Position numbers and translations under genes: made by a program. The notes under the pieces are model-generated. The model had not been told where the DNA came from. It made no database searches and saw only the letters and a list, made by a program, of their open reading frames with translations. Positions 1 through 11,390 of a DNA stretch of 64,000 nt are shown piece by piece. The stretch is from Oscarella lobularis. Lineage: Eukaryota; Porifera; Homoscleromorpha; Homosclerophorida; Oscarellidae. Each line of letters begins with the position of its first letter. Within the stretch, counting starts at the first letter, position 1. The DNA is taken from positions 3,100,001-3,164,000 of the forward strand of contig NC_089180.1 in NCBI RefSeq assembly GCF_947507565.1, written 5' to 3'.

Positions 1-70
1 TAGGTGAGGGAGGGGGTGTCTTCTAAGGGACCTCTATGTGATTTTTAGACCTGTTTTTGGATTTATTACT

Positions 71-262
71 AGAGAATGATGGCCCGGTGTTCACCGTGTT
101 GCCATCATGCAGAGCCTCCCATCGCTTACCGTACGCGAGTGCATAACATAGTGTGACGTCATAGTTTTTATGCTGTCACATATTCACGTTGTCATTACAG
201 CCGTTAGCTACTACTAGTACAGCTCAGTCCTACCTACATACTGTAAATACAGTACTTGCATT
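71..262 (-). repeat. Dispersed repeat U, reverse-oriented copy
   Basis: This stretch is the reverse complement of about 190 bases found again near 49815-50003, 51230-51421 and 52545-52738, and in the same orientation at 50160-50345. One end carries the block GAATGATGGCCCGGTG followed by an inverted ATGATGGC/GCCATCAT pair. No coding capacity is seen. It looks like the end of a non-autonomous element. Confidence 0.75.
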
Positions 263-952
263 ATCTTTATCATGATCTCATACATCTATGCCGGCAGGGC
301 GGACTTTCAAATACGCATGCTCTGCTAACAATGACTAATGGGCCAATAGCATTCTATTAAGACCCTCCCACAGAAAATGGCCTCGGATAAGGTCAATTCG
401 AACCGGATAATTTTGCAAATCAAAGCCTTACTAAATATTCTTTCATATGAGATCGACGCGTTTTTTTTTCGAGAGGACGTCAATTGAGTACTACGCCTCT
501 GAAATTGAACAACGCGCTCATATAACGATAACAGCTACATATGTTACTGCGTTTACACATATGTACAGTACCACCGTCACAACGTGGCTTAGGATAGGGT
601 CCTCCATCAGGTTTTCACAAATCGAAGCTTTGAAAATACGCTTTGATTTGAGTTTTACCGTATTAGGGGATTTTTAGAGGGCGAGATTGCGTACGTTTCA
701 CTTGACTTTCAAAGCCACGATAATGCCATTACCGATTTGCACCTTATCTCAGAGCTACGTTCCAAAATTACCGCATAGCAAGAATAGAAGGGATCTATTT
801 TTCCGTTTATGGAGTCTGGTATTTCAGCTGAGTCCCGGAGCGCGCGCAGACCCCACGTCATTGAACGTCATTGAAAGGACCCGGATGACCCATTGAACGT
901 TCGTCCTCACTCACTCCGAAAACGCTAGCAGAAGACCGATTCAGCACCAAAG
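263..952. other. No gene recognised
   Basis: Short open frames occur (for example 447-677 and 687-896), but none resembles a known protein or shows splice-site or codon support. This may be the upstream region of the Polo-like kinase copy. No TATA box or other clear promoter element was recognised. Confidence 0.5.
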
Positions 953-2528
953 ATGGACGGCAAAGTGAGTCTCAGCTCTAGCAGAAGTAGCGTAGCGAAG
1001 GCGCCAACGATTCACCGCCGTCTCCGCGTGCGCGCCTTCACAGGTCGGTTTCGCGCGCTGCTACGAACTGAAGGACATGACAACGAAGGAAGTATTCGCC
1101 GAAAAGATCGTCTCGAAGAGCCGCTCATCGAAACAGCGTCAGAAAGAAGAGGTTCGACGAGCGTATCCTCGCGCGGGGCCTCACTTCGAAACGTTCTTTC
1201 GCGTTCTAGATGTCGATGGAGATTGCGGTCCATCGAAGTCTCAATCACGAGAACATCGTCGGCTTTCGCGGCTACTTCGAAGACTCCGAAAACGTTTACG
1301 TTCTTCTAAGAGTGAGTTGACCCCGCCCATTTTTTCCTAGTGTAAGTATTTGATTTTCAGTCTTTGATGGAGTTGCATAAGCGACGGCGCGTTCTAACCG
1401 AAGCGGAAGCTCGATACTACATGAAACTCGGATGCCAATATTTGCACGGCGTCAAAGTCATACATCGCGATTTGAAACTTGGCAACATATTTCTCGACGG
1501 TCGACGGATTGATAGTGAAAATCGGCGATTTTGGACTCGCAGCAAAAATCGACTACGAAGGAGAAAGAAAGAGGTACAACAAATAAATTCATAGAAAAAT
1601 TTAATTATAGGCATGTGTATATAGGACCTTATGTGGGACTCCAAATTATATTGCCCCGGAGCTATAGTGATTAAGACGGGGCACAGCTGCGAAGTTGATT
1701 TGTGGTCTATAGGATGTATAATGTAAGTTACATAGGCAGGGAATGTAATAGTATCCTTATTATCTTTTATTCTAGGTACACTCTCCTCGTTGGAAAGCCC
1801 CCCTTTGAGACGAAATCCCTCAAGGAGACCTATTTGCCGCGTATCAAACGAAACGACTATTTTATTCCGCCCAAAGTGTCGCCTGCAGCACAGTCACTCA
1901 TCGTCCGACTCCTCCGTTTGATCTGTCCTCCGCCGGCTTCGCGCCGACTCGACTTCCGCTCAGCTGTTTGACGATGGCACGAGAAGAAAACGGCTACTTC
2001 GACGTCGGGACTGCCACGAAAACCGTTGAGTCTCGTCAATAAAGACGGATGCGGAGCGGCGGCGGGTCATTTGAAGGGTGCGCTGTCTTCGGCGACGACG
2101 ACGACCGCTGTTTCTGTCAAAGACTCTTCTGTTCTACCGCTTCATCCTACTCCTACAGAGTTTAGTCCTTGTATGAGATTTGGGGAGAGAGGATAGGCGG
2201 GGTTCTTAGTTTTTTTTTTTTTTATTTGAGGTACTGAGCCGTCTGATTATTTTCTGAGTGATCTGCTGTGCCAGTTGAGTGACTGCTTGAAGAAAGAGCC
2301 GGAGAAGAAGAGCAGCAAGCATTGGGGTATGTATATGTATACGGTATGTAGATCTGTATAGATGTATGTTCGTTTTATATTAGATGAGGCTGAAGATCCG
2401 GCATCTCAGCCTATTTATTGGATCAGCAAATGGGTCGACTATTGGGCTCGGCTATCAGCTGTCCGACAATTCGGTCGGCGTCCTATTCAATGACAATACC
2501 CGTATTCTTTTGGCGGCAGATGGAGAGT
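953..2528 (+). pseudogene. PLK1: Polo-like kinase, decayed copy with introns
   Basis: Polo-like kinases are mitotic Ser/Thr kinases with an N-terminal kinase domain and C-terminal polo boxes. Kinase motifs appear in order in several frames: GFARCYELKD and KEVFAEKIV (1050-1110), MSMEIAVHRSLNHENIVGF (from 1210), [16 protein letters not shown] (1438-1490), [18 protein letters not shown] (about 1519-1573), LCGTPNYIAPE (1628-1660), [10 protein letters not shown] (1695-1722) and [20 protein letters not shown] (from 1776). A polo-box piece, WVDY and [17 protein letters not shown], lies at 2431-2500. Good introns are 1152-1209, 1574-1624 and 1723-1775, and a donor follows 2528. Lesions include frame changes near 1040, 1500, 1665, 1915 and 2443, three codons missing before LGCQYLH, about five residues missing at the 1310 splice, and part of the C lobe missing. 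The rest of the polo-box domain is absent because the minisatellite starts 45 bases into the next intron. Retained introns point to a duplicated rather than retrocopied pseudogene. A gene with consensus errors is the alternative. Confidence 0.85.
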
Positions 2529-2574
2529 GAGTACAAAGCTAAAGATACAGTTAAGGCTCAAGAGAGATATCTTT

Positions 2575-5500
2575 AATCTTTAAACGGTTCCCTATACTAG
2601 AGAACGTAGTCCCTAATTTTTTCGACGGTTCCCTATATTAGAGAACGTAGTCCCTAATCTTTGATTTTTAGAGGATTCCCTATATTAGAGAACGTAGTCC
2701 CTAATCTTTGATTTTTTAGAGGGTTCCCTATATTAGAGAACCTAGTCCCTAATCTTTGATTTTTAGAGGGTTCCCTATACTAGAGAACATTTTCCCTAAT
2801 CTTTGATTTTTAGAGGGTTCACTATATTGGAGAACGTAGTCCCTAATCTTTGATTTTTAGAATTTTCGCTATATTAGAGAACGTAGTCCCTAATCTTTGA
2901 TTTTAAGAGGGTTCTCTATATTAGAGGACGTAGTCCCTAATCTTTAATCTTTAGACGGTTCCCTATATTAGAGAACGTAGTCCCTAATCTTTCATTTTTA
3001 GAGGGTTCCCTATATTAGATAACGTAGTCCCTAATCTTTGATTTCTGGAGGGTTCCCTATATTAGAGAACGTAGTCCCTAATCTTTGATTTTTAGAGGGT
3101 TCCCTATATTAGAGAACGTAGTCCCTAATCTTTGATTTTTAGAGTGTTCCCTATACTAGAGAACGTTGTCCCTAATCTTTGATTTTTAGATGGTTCACTA
3201 TATTAGAGAACGTAGTCCCTAATCTTTAATTTTTAGAGGGTTTCCTATATTAGAGAACGTAGTCCCTAATCTTTAATCTTTAGACGGTTCCATATATTAG
3301 AGAACGTAGTCCATAATCTTTGAATTTTAGAGGGTTCCCTATATTAGAGAACGTAGTCCCTAATCTTTGATTTTTGAAGGGTTCTCTATATTAGAGAACG
3401 TAGTCCCTAATCTTTGATTTTTGAAGGGTTCTCTATATTAGATAACGTAGTCCCTAATCTTTGATTTTTGGAGGGTTCCCTATATTGGAGAACGTAGTCC
3501 CTAATCTTTAATCTTGAGACGGTTCCCTATATTAGGGAACGTAGTCCCTAATCTTTGATTTTTAGAGGGTTCCCTATATTAGAGAACATAGTCCCTAATC
3601 TTTAATCTTTAGACGGTTCCCTATACATGTATTAGAGAACGTAGTCCCTAATCTTTGATTTTTAGAGGGTTCCCTATATTAGAGAACGTTGTCCCTAATC
3701 TTTAATCTTTAGACGGTTATTAGAGAACGTAGTCCCTAATCCTTAGACGGTTCCCTATATTAGAGAACGTAGTCCCTAATCTTTGATTTTTTAGAGGGTT
3801 CCCTATATTAGAGAACGTAGTCCCTAATCTTTGATTTTTAGACGGTTCCCTATATTAGAGAACGTAGTCCCTCATCTTTGATTTTTAGACGGTTCTCTAT
3901 ATTAGAGAACGTAGTCCCTAATCTTTAGACGGTTCCCTATATTAGAGAACGTAGTCCCTAATCTTTGATTTTTTAGAGGGTTCCCTATATTAGAGAACGT
4001 AGTCTCTAATCTTTGATTATTAGACGGTTCCCTATATTAGAGAACGTAGTCCCTAATCTTTGATTTTTATATTAGAGAACGTAGTCCCTAATCTTTGATT
4101 TTTAGAGGGTTCCCTATATTCGAGAACGTAGTCCCTAATCTTTGATTTTTAGAGGGTTCCCTATATTAGAGAACGTAGTCCCTAATCTTTAATCTTTAGA
4201 CGGTTCCCTATATTAGAGAACGTAGTCCCTAATCTTTAGACTGTTCCCTATATTAGATAACGTAGTCCCTAATCTTTGATTTTTAGAGGGTTCCCTATAT
4301 TAGAGAACGTAGTCCCTAATCTTTGATTTCTGGAGGGTTCCCTATATTAGAGAACGTAGTCCCTAATCTTTGATTTTTAGAGGGTTCCCTATATTAGAGA
4401 ATGTAGTCCCTAATCTTTGATTTTTAGAGGGTTCCCTATATTAGAGAACGTAGTCCCTAATCTTTGATTTCTGGAGGGTTCCCTATATTAGAGAACGTAG
4501 TCCCTAATCTTTGATTTTTAGAGGGTTCCCTATATTAGAGAATGTAGTCCCTAATCTTTGATTTTTATAGGGTTCCCTATATTAGAGAACGTAGTCCCTA
4601 ATCTTTGATTTCTGGAGGGTTCCCTATATTAGAGAACGTAGTCCCTAATCTTTGATTTTTAGAGGGTTCCCTATATTAGAGAATGTAGTCCCTAATCTTT
4701 GATTTTTATAGGGTTCCCTATATTAGAGAACGTAGTCCCTAATCTTTGATTTTTAGAGGGTTCCCTATATTAGAGAACGTAGTCCCTAATCTTTGATTTT
4801 TAGAGGATTCCGTATATTAGATAACGTAGTTCCTAATCTTTGATTTTTAGAGGTTTTCCTATATTAGAGAACGTAGTCTCTAATCTTTGATTTTTAGAGA
4901 ACGTAGTCCCTACTCTTTTATTTTTAGAGGTTTCCCTATATTAGAGAACGTAGTCTCTAATCTTTGATTTTTATAGGGTTCCCTATATTAGAGAACATAG
5001 TCCCTAATCTTTGATTTTTGGAGGGTTCCCTTTATTGGAGAACGTAGTCCCTAATCTTTGATTTTTAGAGGGTTCCCTATATTAGATAACGTAGTCCCTA
5101 ATCTTTGATTTTTAGAGAGTTCCCTATACTAGAGAACGTAGTCCCTAATCTTTGATTTTTAGAGGGTTCCCTATATTAGAGAACGTAGTCCCTAATCTTT
5201 GATTTTTAGAGGGTTCCCTATATTAGAGAACGTAGTCCCTAATCTTTAATCTTTAGACGGTTCCCTATATTAGAGAACGTAGTCCATAGTCTTTGATTTT
5301 TAGAGGGTTCCCTATATTCGAGAACGTAGTCCCTAATCTTTGATTTTTAGAGGGTTCCCTATATTAGAGAACGTAGTCCCTAATCTTTAATCTTTAGACG
5401 GTTCCCTATATTAGAGAACGTAGTCCCTAATCTTTAGACTGTTCCCTATATTAGATAACGTAGTCCCTAATCTTTGATTTTTAGAGGGTTCCCTATATTA

Positions 5501-7721
5501 GAGAACGTAGTCCCTAATCTTTGATTTCTGGAGGGTTCCCTATATTAGAGAACGTAGTCCCTAATCTTTGATTTTTAGAGGGTTCCCTATATTAGAGAAT
5601 TAATCTTTGATTTTTATATTAGAGAACGTAGTCCCTAATCTTTGATTTTTAGAGGGTTCCCTATATTAGAGAACGTAGTCCCTAATCTTTGATTTTTAGA
5701 GAGTTCCCTATATTAGAGAACGTAGTCCCTAATCTTTGATTTTTAGAGGGTTCCCTATATTAGAGAACGTAGTCCCTAATCTTTGATTTTTAGAGGATTC
5801 CGTATATTAGATAACGTAGTTCCTAATCTTTGATTTTTAGAGGTTTTCCTATATTAGAGAACGTAGTCCCTAATCTTTGATTTTTAGATGGTTCCCTATA
5901 TTAGATAACGTAGTCCCTAATCTTTTATTTTTCGAGGTTTTCCTATATTAGAGAACGTAGTCCCTAATCTTTGATTTTTAGAGGTTTTCCTTTATTAGAG
6001 AACGTAGACCCTAATCTTTAATCTTTAGACGGTTCCTTATATTAGAGAACGCAGTCCCTAATCTTTGATTTTTAGAGGGTTTCCTATATTAGAGAACGTA
6101 GTCCCTAATCTTTGATTTTTATAGGGTTCCCTATATTAGAGAACGTAGTCCCTAATCTTTGATTTTTAGAGGGTTCCCTATATTAGAGAACGTAGTCCCT
6201 AATCTTTGATTTTTAGAGGGTTCCCTATATTAGAGAACGTAGTCCCTAATCTTTGATTTTTAGAGGGTACCCTATATTAGATAACGTAGTCTCTAATCTT
6301 TGATTTTTAGAGGGTTCCCTATATTAGAGAACGTAGTCCCTAATCTTTGATTTCTGGAGGGTTCCCTATATTAGAGAACCTAGTCCCTAATCTTTGATTT
6401 TTTTAGGGTTCCCTATATTGGAGAACGTAGTCCCTAATCTTTGATTTTTAGAGGGTTCCCTATATTAGAGAACGTAGTCCCTAATCTTTGATTTTTAGAT
6501 GGTTCCCTATATTAGATAACGTAGTCCCTAATCTTTTATTTTTCGAGGTTTTCCTATATTAGAGAACGTAGTCCCTAATCTTTGATTTTTAGAGGTTTTC
6601 CTTTATTAGAGAACGTAGACCCTAATCTTTAATCTTTAGACGGTTCCTTATATTAGAGAACGCAGTCCCTAATCTTTGATTTTTAGAGGGTTTCCTATAT
6701 TAGAGAACGTAGTCCCTAATCTTTGATTTTTATAGGGTTCCCTATATTAGAGAACGTAGTCCCTAATCTTTGATTTTTAGAGGGTTCCCTATATTAGAGA
6801 ACGTAGTCCCTAATCTTTGATTTTTAGAGGGTTCCCTATATTAGAGAACGTAGTCCCTAATCTTTGATTTTTAGAGGGTACCCTATATTAGATAACGTAG
6901 TCTCTAATCTTTGATTTTTAGAGGGTTCCCTATATTAGAGAACGTAGTCCCTAATCTTTGATTTCTGGAGGGTTCCCTATATTAGAGAACCTAGTCCCTA
7001 ATCTTTGATTTTTTGAGGGTTCCCTATATTGGAGAACGTAGTCCCTAATCTTTGATTTTTAGAGGGTTTCCTATATTAGAGAACCTATTCCCTAATCTTT
7101 GATTTTTAGAGGGTTTCCTATACTAGAGAACGTTTTCCCTAATCTTTGATTTTTAGAGGGTTCCCTATATTAGATAACGTAGTCCCTAATCTTTGATTTT
7201 TAGAGAGTTCCCTATACTAGAGAACGTAGTCCCTAATCTTTGATTTTTAGAGGGTTCCCTGTATTAGAGAACGTAGTCCCTAATCTTTGATTTTTAGAGG
7301 GTTCCCTATATTAGTGAACGTAGTCCCTAATCTTTAATCTTTAGACGGTTCCCTATATTAGAGAACGTAGTCCATAGTCTTTGATTTTTAGAGGGTTCCC
7401 TATATTCGAGAACGTAGTCCCTAATCTTTGATTTTTAGAGGGTTCCCTATATTAGAGAACGTAGTCCCTAATCTTTAATCTTTAGACGGTTCCCTATATT
7501 AGAGAACGTAGTCCCTAATCTTTAGACTGTTCCCTATATTAGATAACGTAGTCCCTAATCTTTGATTTTTAGAGGGTTCCCTATATTAGAGAACGTAGTC
7601 CCTAATCTTTGATTTCTGGAGGGTTCCCTATATTAGAGAACGTAGTCCCTAATCTTTGATTTTTAGAGGGTTCCCTATATTAGAGAATTAATCTTTGATT
7701 TTTATAGGGTTCCCTATATTA
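2575..7721. repeat. Large 47-bp minisatellite, about 110 units
   Basis: The 47-bp unit consists of TTCCCTATATTAGAGAACG, then TAGTCCCTAATC, then TTTGATTTTTAGAGGG. Variants include TTAATCTTTAGACGG and TTTGATTTCTGGAGGG spacers and short units. Higher-order duplication is visible. A block from about 5886 recurs exactly 611 bases (13 units) downstream at 6497, and a block at about 5105-5615 recurs 2088 bases downstream at 7193-7703. Each unit holds an imperfect dyad with arms GTTCcCTA and TAGaGAAC around TAT. No sustained coding frame was seen. Confidence 0.97.
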
Positions 7722-8168
7722 GCGTATTTCGTAGTTGTCCAGCGCGCGCACGCATTGCTTCGCCTCGTCGCGCGACGCGAAGACGGGGAAGGCGTAGCCG
7801 CGATTGCTCCCAGAGAAATCCATCATTAGACGTAGCTCGTAGAGTCGTCCGATCATCTGGAGCACGGGAACGAGTTCGTCTTCGTAGAGATACCGCGGTA
7901 TTTTTCCGATGAACACTTCGCAGCCACGTGGTGGTCGCTCGTCGGGCGGCGGACCGAAGCGTCGTTGGCCGTTCGTCTGCGAAATCATGCAGCCCGTTTT
8001 TTCCATGAGCTCGACGAGCTGGCGTTCGTTCGGCGCGCCGCTGACGCCTTCGGGAAGAGGATCTCCTTTTCGATAGTGTTGAGCTGGGATGACGCGTTTG
8101 GACGGCGGCGGCGACGACGGCGAGTCCGGTGGACGTTCTTCGGCGACGTCGTCGTTCGGTGCTTTCAT
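7722..8168 (-). pseudogene. A1CF/RBM46/RBM47-like RNA-binding protein, 5' fragment
   Basis: The frame from ATG at 8168 encodes a proline- and serine-rich start. The conserved pre-RRM block [23 protein letters not shown] follows, then most of RRM1 with RNP2 VFIGKI, the block [11 protein letters not shown] and RNP1-like NRGYAFPVF, ending ALDNYEIR. This is typical of the hnRNP R-like family of A1CF, RBM46 and RBM47, which bind AU-rich RNA and in vertebrates act with C-to-U editing. The protein is cut exactly where the minisatellite begins: arginine at 7722-7724 is followed by TAA from repeat sequence. Family members continue with two more RRMs that are absent here. It is either a gene broken by repeat growth or an assembly junction. 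Confidence 0.75.
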
Positions 8169-8371
8169 GCTTCCACGACTCGTGCGCGTCTGCGCGAGAC
8201 GTCTAGTGGGTTTGAAATGTCACGTGCCGCGCATCAAAATATAAAATCAAATATCATTATTTCATCTTTCTTACCTTAATCATAACGCCTAGCACGGACA
8301 AACCCTTGGGACTACTAGTATGCTCTGATCCCAAATTGCTCGTACTACCATAGTGAAACTGCAACTGCAAC

Positions 8372-8581
8372 ATGGACGCGAGAGAAGAGATTACAAGGAG
8401 CATCAGGATCGCTATGATCCTTGCAAGAGATCGAGACTCAAGACGCAGAAGCTTTGAAGAGGAAAGAAGCGGAGGCAGAAGAGACAGCCCTCGACGACGA
8501 GACCGTTACCGTGACGACGACCGCGACGACAGACGTAGAAGCGACGAGCGTCGTCGAAGAGACAGAAACCGCTCTCGCTGA
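8372..8581 (+). CDS. RS-rich C-terminal exon of a possible splicing factor
   Basis: The frame ends in about 45 residues dominated by Arg, Asp, Ser and Glu (RDSPRRRDRYRDDD, DERRRRDRNRSR) just before a stop. A polyadenylation signal AATAAA lies at 8609-8614. This is how an SR-type splicing protein gene usually ends, and such tails mediate protein contacts in the spliceosome. No upstream RRM or other exon is found because divergent A1CF-like sequence lies to the left. The ATG at 8372 may be internal. Two other frames are also open here, so the reading frame is uncertain. Confidence 0.4.
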   Translation: MDAREEITRSIRIAMILARDRDSRRRSFEEERSGGRRDSPRRRDRYRDDDRDDRRRSDERRRRDRNRSR

Positions 8582-8994
8582 ACTGAATGATTTGTACGAC
8601 ACATAACAATAAAATTCACTGCATGCAGTTGTACAATATGTATGCGTCATAGGGCACTTTTTATACTGTATATACATGTCCTCAAAGTCTAAAAAGAAAA
8701 CTGAACACCAAACATGAACCCATCCCTCACCCTATACATCGCGACGCAAAGCGATCCCTGCAACAAACAAGATGACCAAAGCTACTGAAACTAAGGCATT
8801 ATCTAAACACTTATCTGAAGCTAGCTTTGTCCGATCCCTTCTTCCATTCGAAGGCTTTTGATTACTCCGGAAGTGATAAGCTTATCTCCAGCCCAGGGCA
8901 ACGCTAGTGGCGGCGATTTCTTCTTACGCCCGGTTTGAGGCCCGGGTTGAGAAGATAAAAATCGGGCCACACGCCTCGCCTCGTTTGGGGTCTT

Positions 8995-9649
8995 CGTTGA
9001 TCAACAAAGACGGAAGAAAGGCAAATATTTCCGTGTACAAGACTACAATCCTCACTCAAAAACGTCAATCCTTTCTATAGAGAATATCTAATTAATTAAT
9101 TAATTCCCTTAGTTCCTATGCTGGGATGATTTCTTACGTACCGAAATTTGATGCAATCCCCAACTAATTTCCAATTCATTTTTTCCGTCTTTTTGACGAA
9201 GAAACTCTTCCAAAGGAGTGACCGGTTCCGTGGCCACTGTTAGAGTCGTTTCCGTCTACATTGCACAATTCTACTGTAGTTAACAATTTCACTGTTGCTT
9301 TTTCTCTTACCTCCATTCCATCGATAAATTTGATGACGTTTGGATGACGAAACGTTTTTAGTCGAACGTACGCTCTTTTCGCTGCTTTCATCTGCTAAAC
9401 AACTCGGAATTGGCGTACGACGGATCGCTGTTTTACCTCTTGCTCTCTTCCTTCACTGCCTTCGAACACGAAGAGCGTCACGGCCAAATTATCGGACTAA
9501 AATGTCGCCAGAGTAAAATGGCGTCTTTTTACAGCGTTTACGACTACCTTTCGTTTTCCTTTGTGAACTGACCAAACCGTTTTGCCGATTAGGCATTCGT
9601 ATTTGTCTTCTATTTCGTAGGAAAGGTCTTTTCCTTGACCCTGGCCCAT
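8995..9649 (-). CDS. SCYL1: SCYL1-like pseudokinase, 5' five exons
   Basis: SCYL1 is a catalytically inactive kinase-like protein of Golgi and COPI traffic. Five exons join in phase 0: 9548-9649 (start ATG at 9649, MGQGQGKDLSYEI), 9437-9496 (SDNLAVTLFVFEG), 9311-9394 (RAYVRLKTFRHPNVIKFIDG), 9142-9255 (VATEPVTPLEEFLRQ, NELEISWGLHQIS) and 9074 downward (KGLTFLSEDCSLVHGNICLS, SVFVD). Introns are only 51, 42, 55 and 67 bases, all GT-AG. ELEISWGLHQI and the CSLxHxN block separate it from SCYL3. After VFVD, near 8995, similarity to the family stops and an unrelated GC-rich sequence follows, so the remaining kinase lobe and HEAT repeats are missing. It is divergent from BPNT1 across a small transposon. 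Confidence 0.8.
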
Positions 9650-9679
9650 CGTATCCGGGTCCTTTATGACAAAGAGATA

Positions 9680-10019
9680 CCGTAAAGTCGGGATATTAAG
9701 TACCCATCAATTACAGGTACCCTTTTAGATTAGGTACCCATTTTTACATCTACTACCACTCGTCCGAATAAAAGTACCCATTCGAATAGAAGTACCCTAC
9801 TTTTATTAGTACCTATTCATTTGTTTGTATTTGTACGTTCGAGACTAAGTTTGGTACCAAAATATTCCGATAATGTAAAGAAAAGAATGAGACGCTTCTC
9901 TGCGTTTCAGTGATTCGTCCAGAGGTACCGCACAAATAGAGCTACCCACATCCCCTGGTGCTCGAAATCAACACATTTATCAAATATAAGTACCGGTACT
10001 TAATATCCCGACTTTACGG
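9680..10019. mobile_element. TA-flanked MITE between SCYL1 and BPNT1
   Basis: The ends are inverted copies of CCGTAAAGTCGGGATATTAA (at least 25 bp in all), each flanked by TA (9678-9679 and 10020-10021). The interior (340 bp in total) is rich in GTACC motifs and has no open frame. The TA target duplication suggests mobilisation by a Tc1/mariner-type transposase. It fills nearly all of the space between the two divergent genes, leaving 30 bases on the SCYL1 side and none on the BPNT1 side. Confidence 0.88.
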
Positions 10020-10020
10020 T

Positions 10021-10828
10021 ATGCAAGATCTCATGATTCGTTTATTAGCTTCGTCTGTGGCGGTAGCCAGACGAGCAGGTCAACACATACGAGACGTTCT
10101 CCAATCGGGAAAGCTCGCTGTCGTCGAAAAGGCAAGAAAACGACGATATTTTAGAAGATGAAACGATTTCGACTTTCCGCTAAAGGGCGTCGACGATCCG
10201 CAAACAGAAGCCGATCGACGCTCCCAACGATGCATTCTAGCATCGCTCAAATCCCAATATCCAAACGTGACCGTGATAGGAGAAGAGGTAGAATGCGCTA
10301 AAAAATAAAAAATCATTATTATTATAAATTGTTTTTCTTAGGATTTACCGCCTTCTGCAGACGATCAACGTCTTAGAACGGACGCTAAAGACGAGAGCGT
10401 TCTCAGCGTGGAATGCCCAAAAATCTACAAGGGAATAGAAGAAAAAGACGTACAGTATATATAAAAAAAGAACTCGATTTCTATATATAGAACTTTTATT
10501 ATCACCTTTCAGATTTCCATATGGGTCGATCCTCTCTACGGAACGTCAGAATTCACAGCCGGTTAATTAATTAAAATCAAAAGAAAACTAATTTCATTTC
10601 GAATCATTTTTTTAGGTTTTCTCGATCGCGTTACAGTCCTAATAGGCATAGCGATTGGAAGCGAGCCAATTGCCGGCGTCATCTATCAACCATTCTATCA
10701 AAAAACCCCGGACACTTTGCCTGGTCGAATGATATGGGGAATGATGGGCGTGGGCATACGTGGCGACTTCACCCCAGCTGAATTGCCACCCCAACGCCAA
10801 ATCGTCGCCTCAACGCGAACACACGGAA
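10021..10828 (+). CDS. BPNT1: BPNT1-like 3'(2'),5'-bisphosphate nucleotidase, N-terminal part
   Basis: BPNT1 hydrolyses 3'-phosphoadenosine 5'-phosphate to AMP in sulfation metabolism and is Mg-dependent and lithium-sensitive. Exons are 10021-10131, 10186-10287, 10342-10449, 10513-10561 and 10616-10828, joining in frame to 194 codons. Visible blocks are LASSVAVARRAGQHIR, DPQTEADR, VTVIGEED (metal-binding GEED), SIWVDPLYGT, VTVLIGIAIGSEPIAGV and GRMIWGMMGVG. Intron 1 is probably GC-AG (GCAAGA..TAAAG). The metal motif DPLDGT reads DPLYGT, so a normally metal-binding Asp is Tyr. The C-terminal lobe with the WD..GG motif was not found downstream, and the protein is about 110 residues short. The start codon A belongs to the TA next to the MITE. 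A recent pseudogene is likely. Confidence 0.8.
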
Positions 10829-11390
10829 GTGAGCTTTTCGGAGAAGATAGACGAAATTATTGGCAACGGTGTACCTTTGGGGAAAAATCACGGAATTGTG
10901 CGGCAGTCCGGAAGATCCAAATGTGGTACAATTGATTAATTAATTAATTATAAAATTCCACGTCTTTAATGACTGCACGTGTTCTTTAGCATGCAGTTAG
11001 CTATTGACGTTCAGTTTCCTCCTGTATTTGGGGGACTCGGGCCAGGGCGTAATTGCCGTGCTTTTCTTCACCTATGGACTTCAGACACGGAGGGAGGTTT
11101 CGTGCTCGAGAGAGTGACTCAAATCGCGAAAGCCGCTCAACAGCACTTATGCAACGTCGCGAGAGTTTCAAACAAACCAGGTACAATACTTCACTACGTC
11201 ATCTCAAAAACGCCGAGGTTCGGAGTACACGTCACTGAAGCCAATACGAAGGCCGTACAAGCGAGACTACAATCCGTATGAAGAACCCAGCATTTAAAAC
11301 AGTCCCTAATTGGATTGATATAAATGGATTGATATTTGCTATACTGGTAATTTCTGGTCGTTTTCTAGGCGACGCGGTGTGTGGGGATAG
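10829..11390. other. No gene assigned
   Basis: This stretch should hold the remaining BPNT1 exons. A GTGAGC donor opens it and a TTCTTTAG acceptor-like site lies at 10982-10989, but no frame gives the WD..GG block. One frame starting SEKIDEIIGN after a one-base shift near 10830 could be a residue of the next BPNT1 segment. An open frame at 10979-11281 (100 residues) resembles nothing I know. Confidence 0.4.

Noticed and set aside
2575-7721. CRISPR array
   Set aside because: Units are contiguous 47-bp repeats with no unique spacers, and the window has spliceosomal introns.
2575-7721. Telomeric or subtelomeric array because of CCCTAA inside each unit
   Set aside because: The hexamer occurs once per 47-bp unit, not in tandem. 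A CCCTAACCCTA at about 28910 is also only two units.
8412-8677. Minus-strand and alternative plus frames over the RS-rich exon
   Set aside because: The Arg/Ser frame ends at a stop before an AATAAA and has the composition of a real protein tail. The others are simple-sequence shadows.
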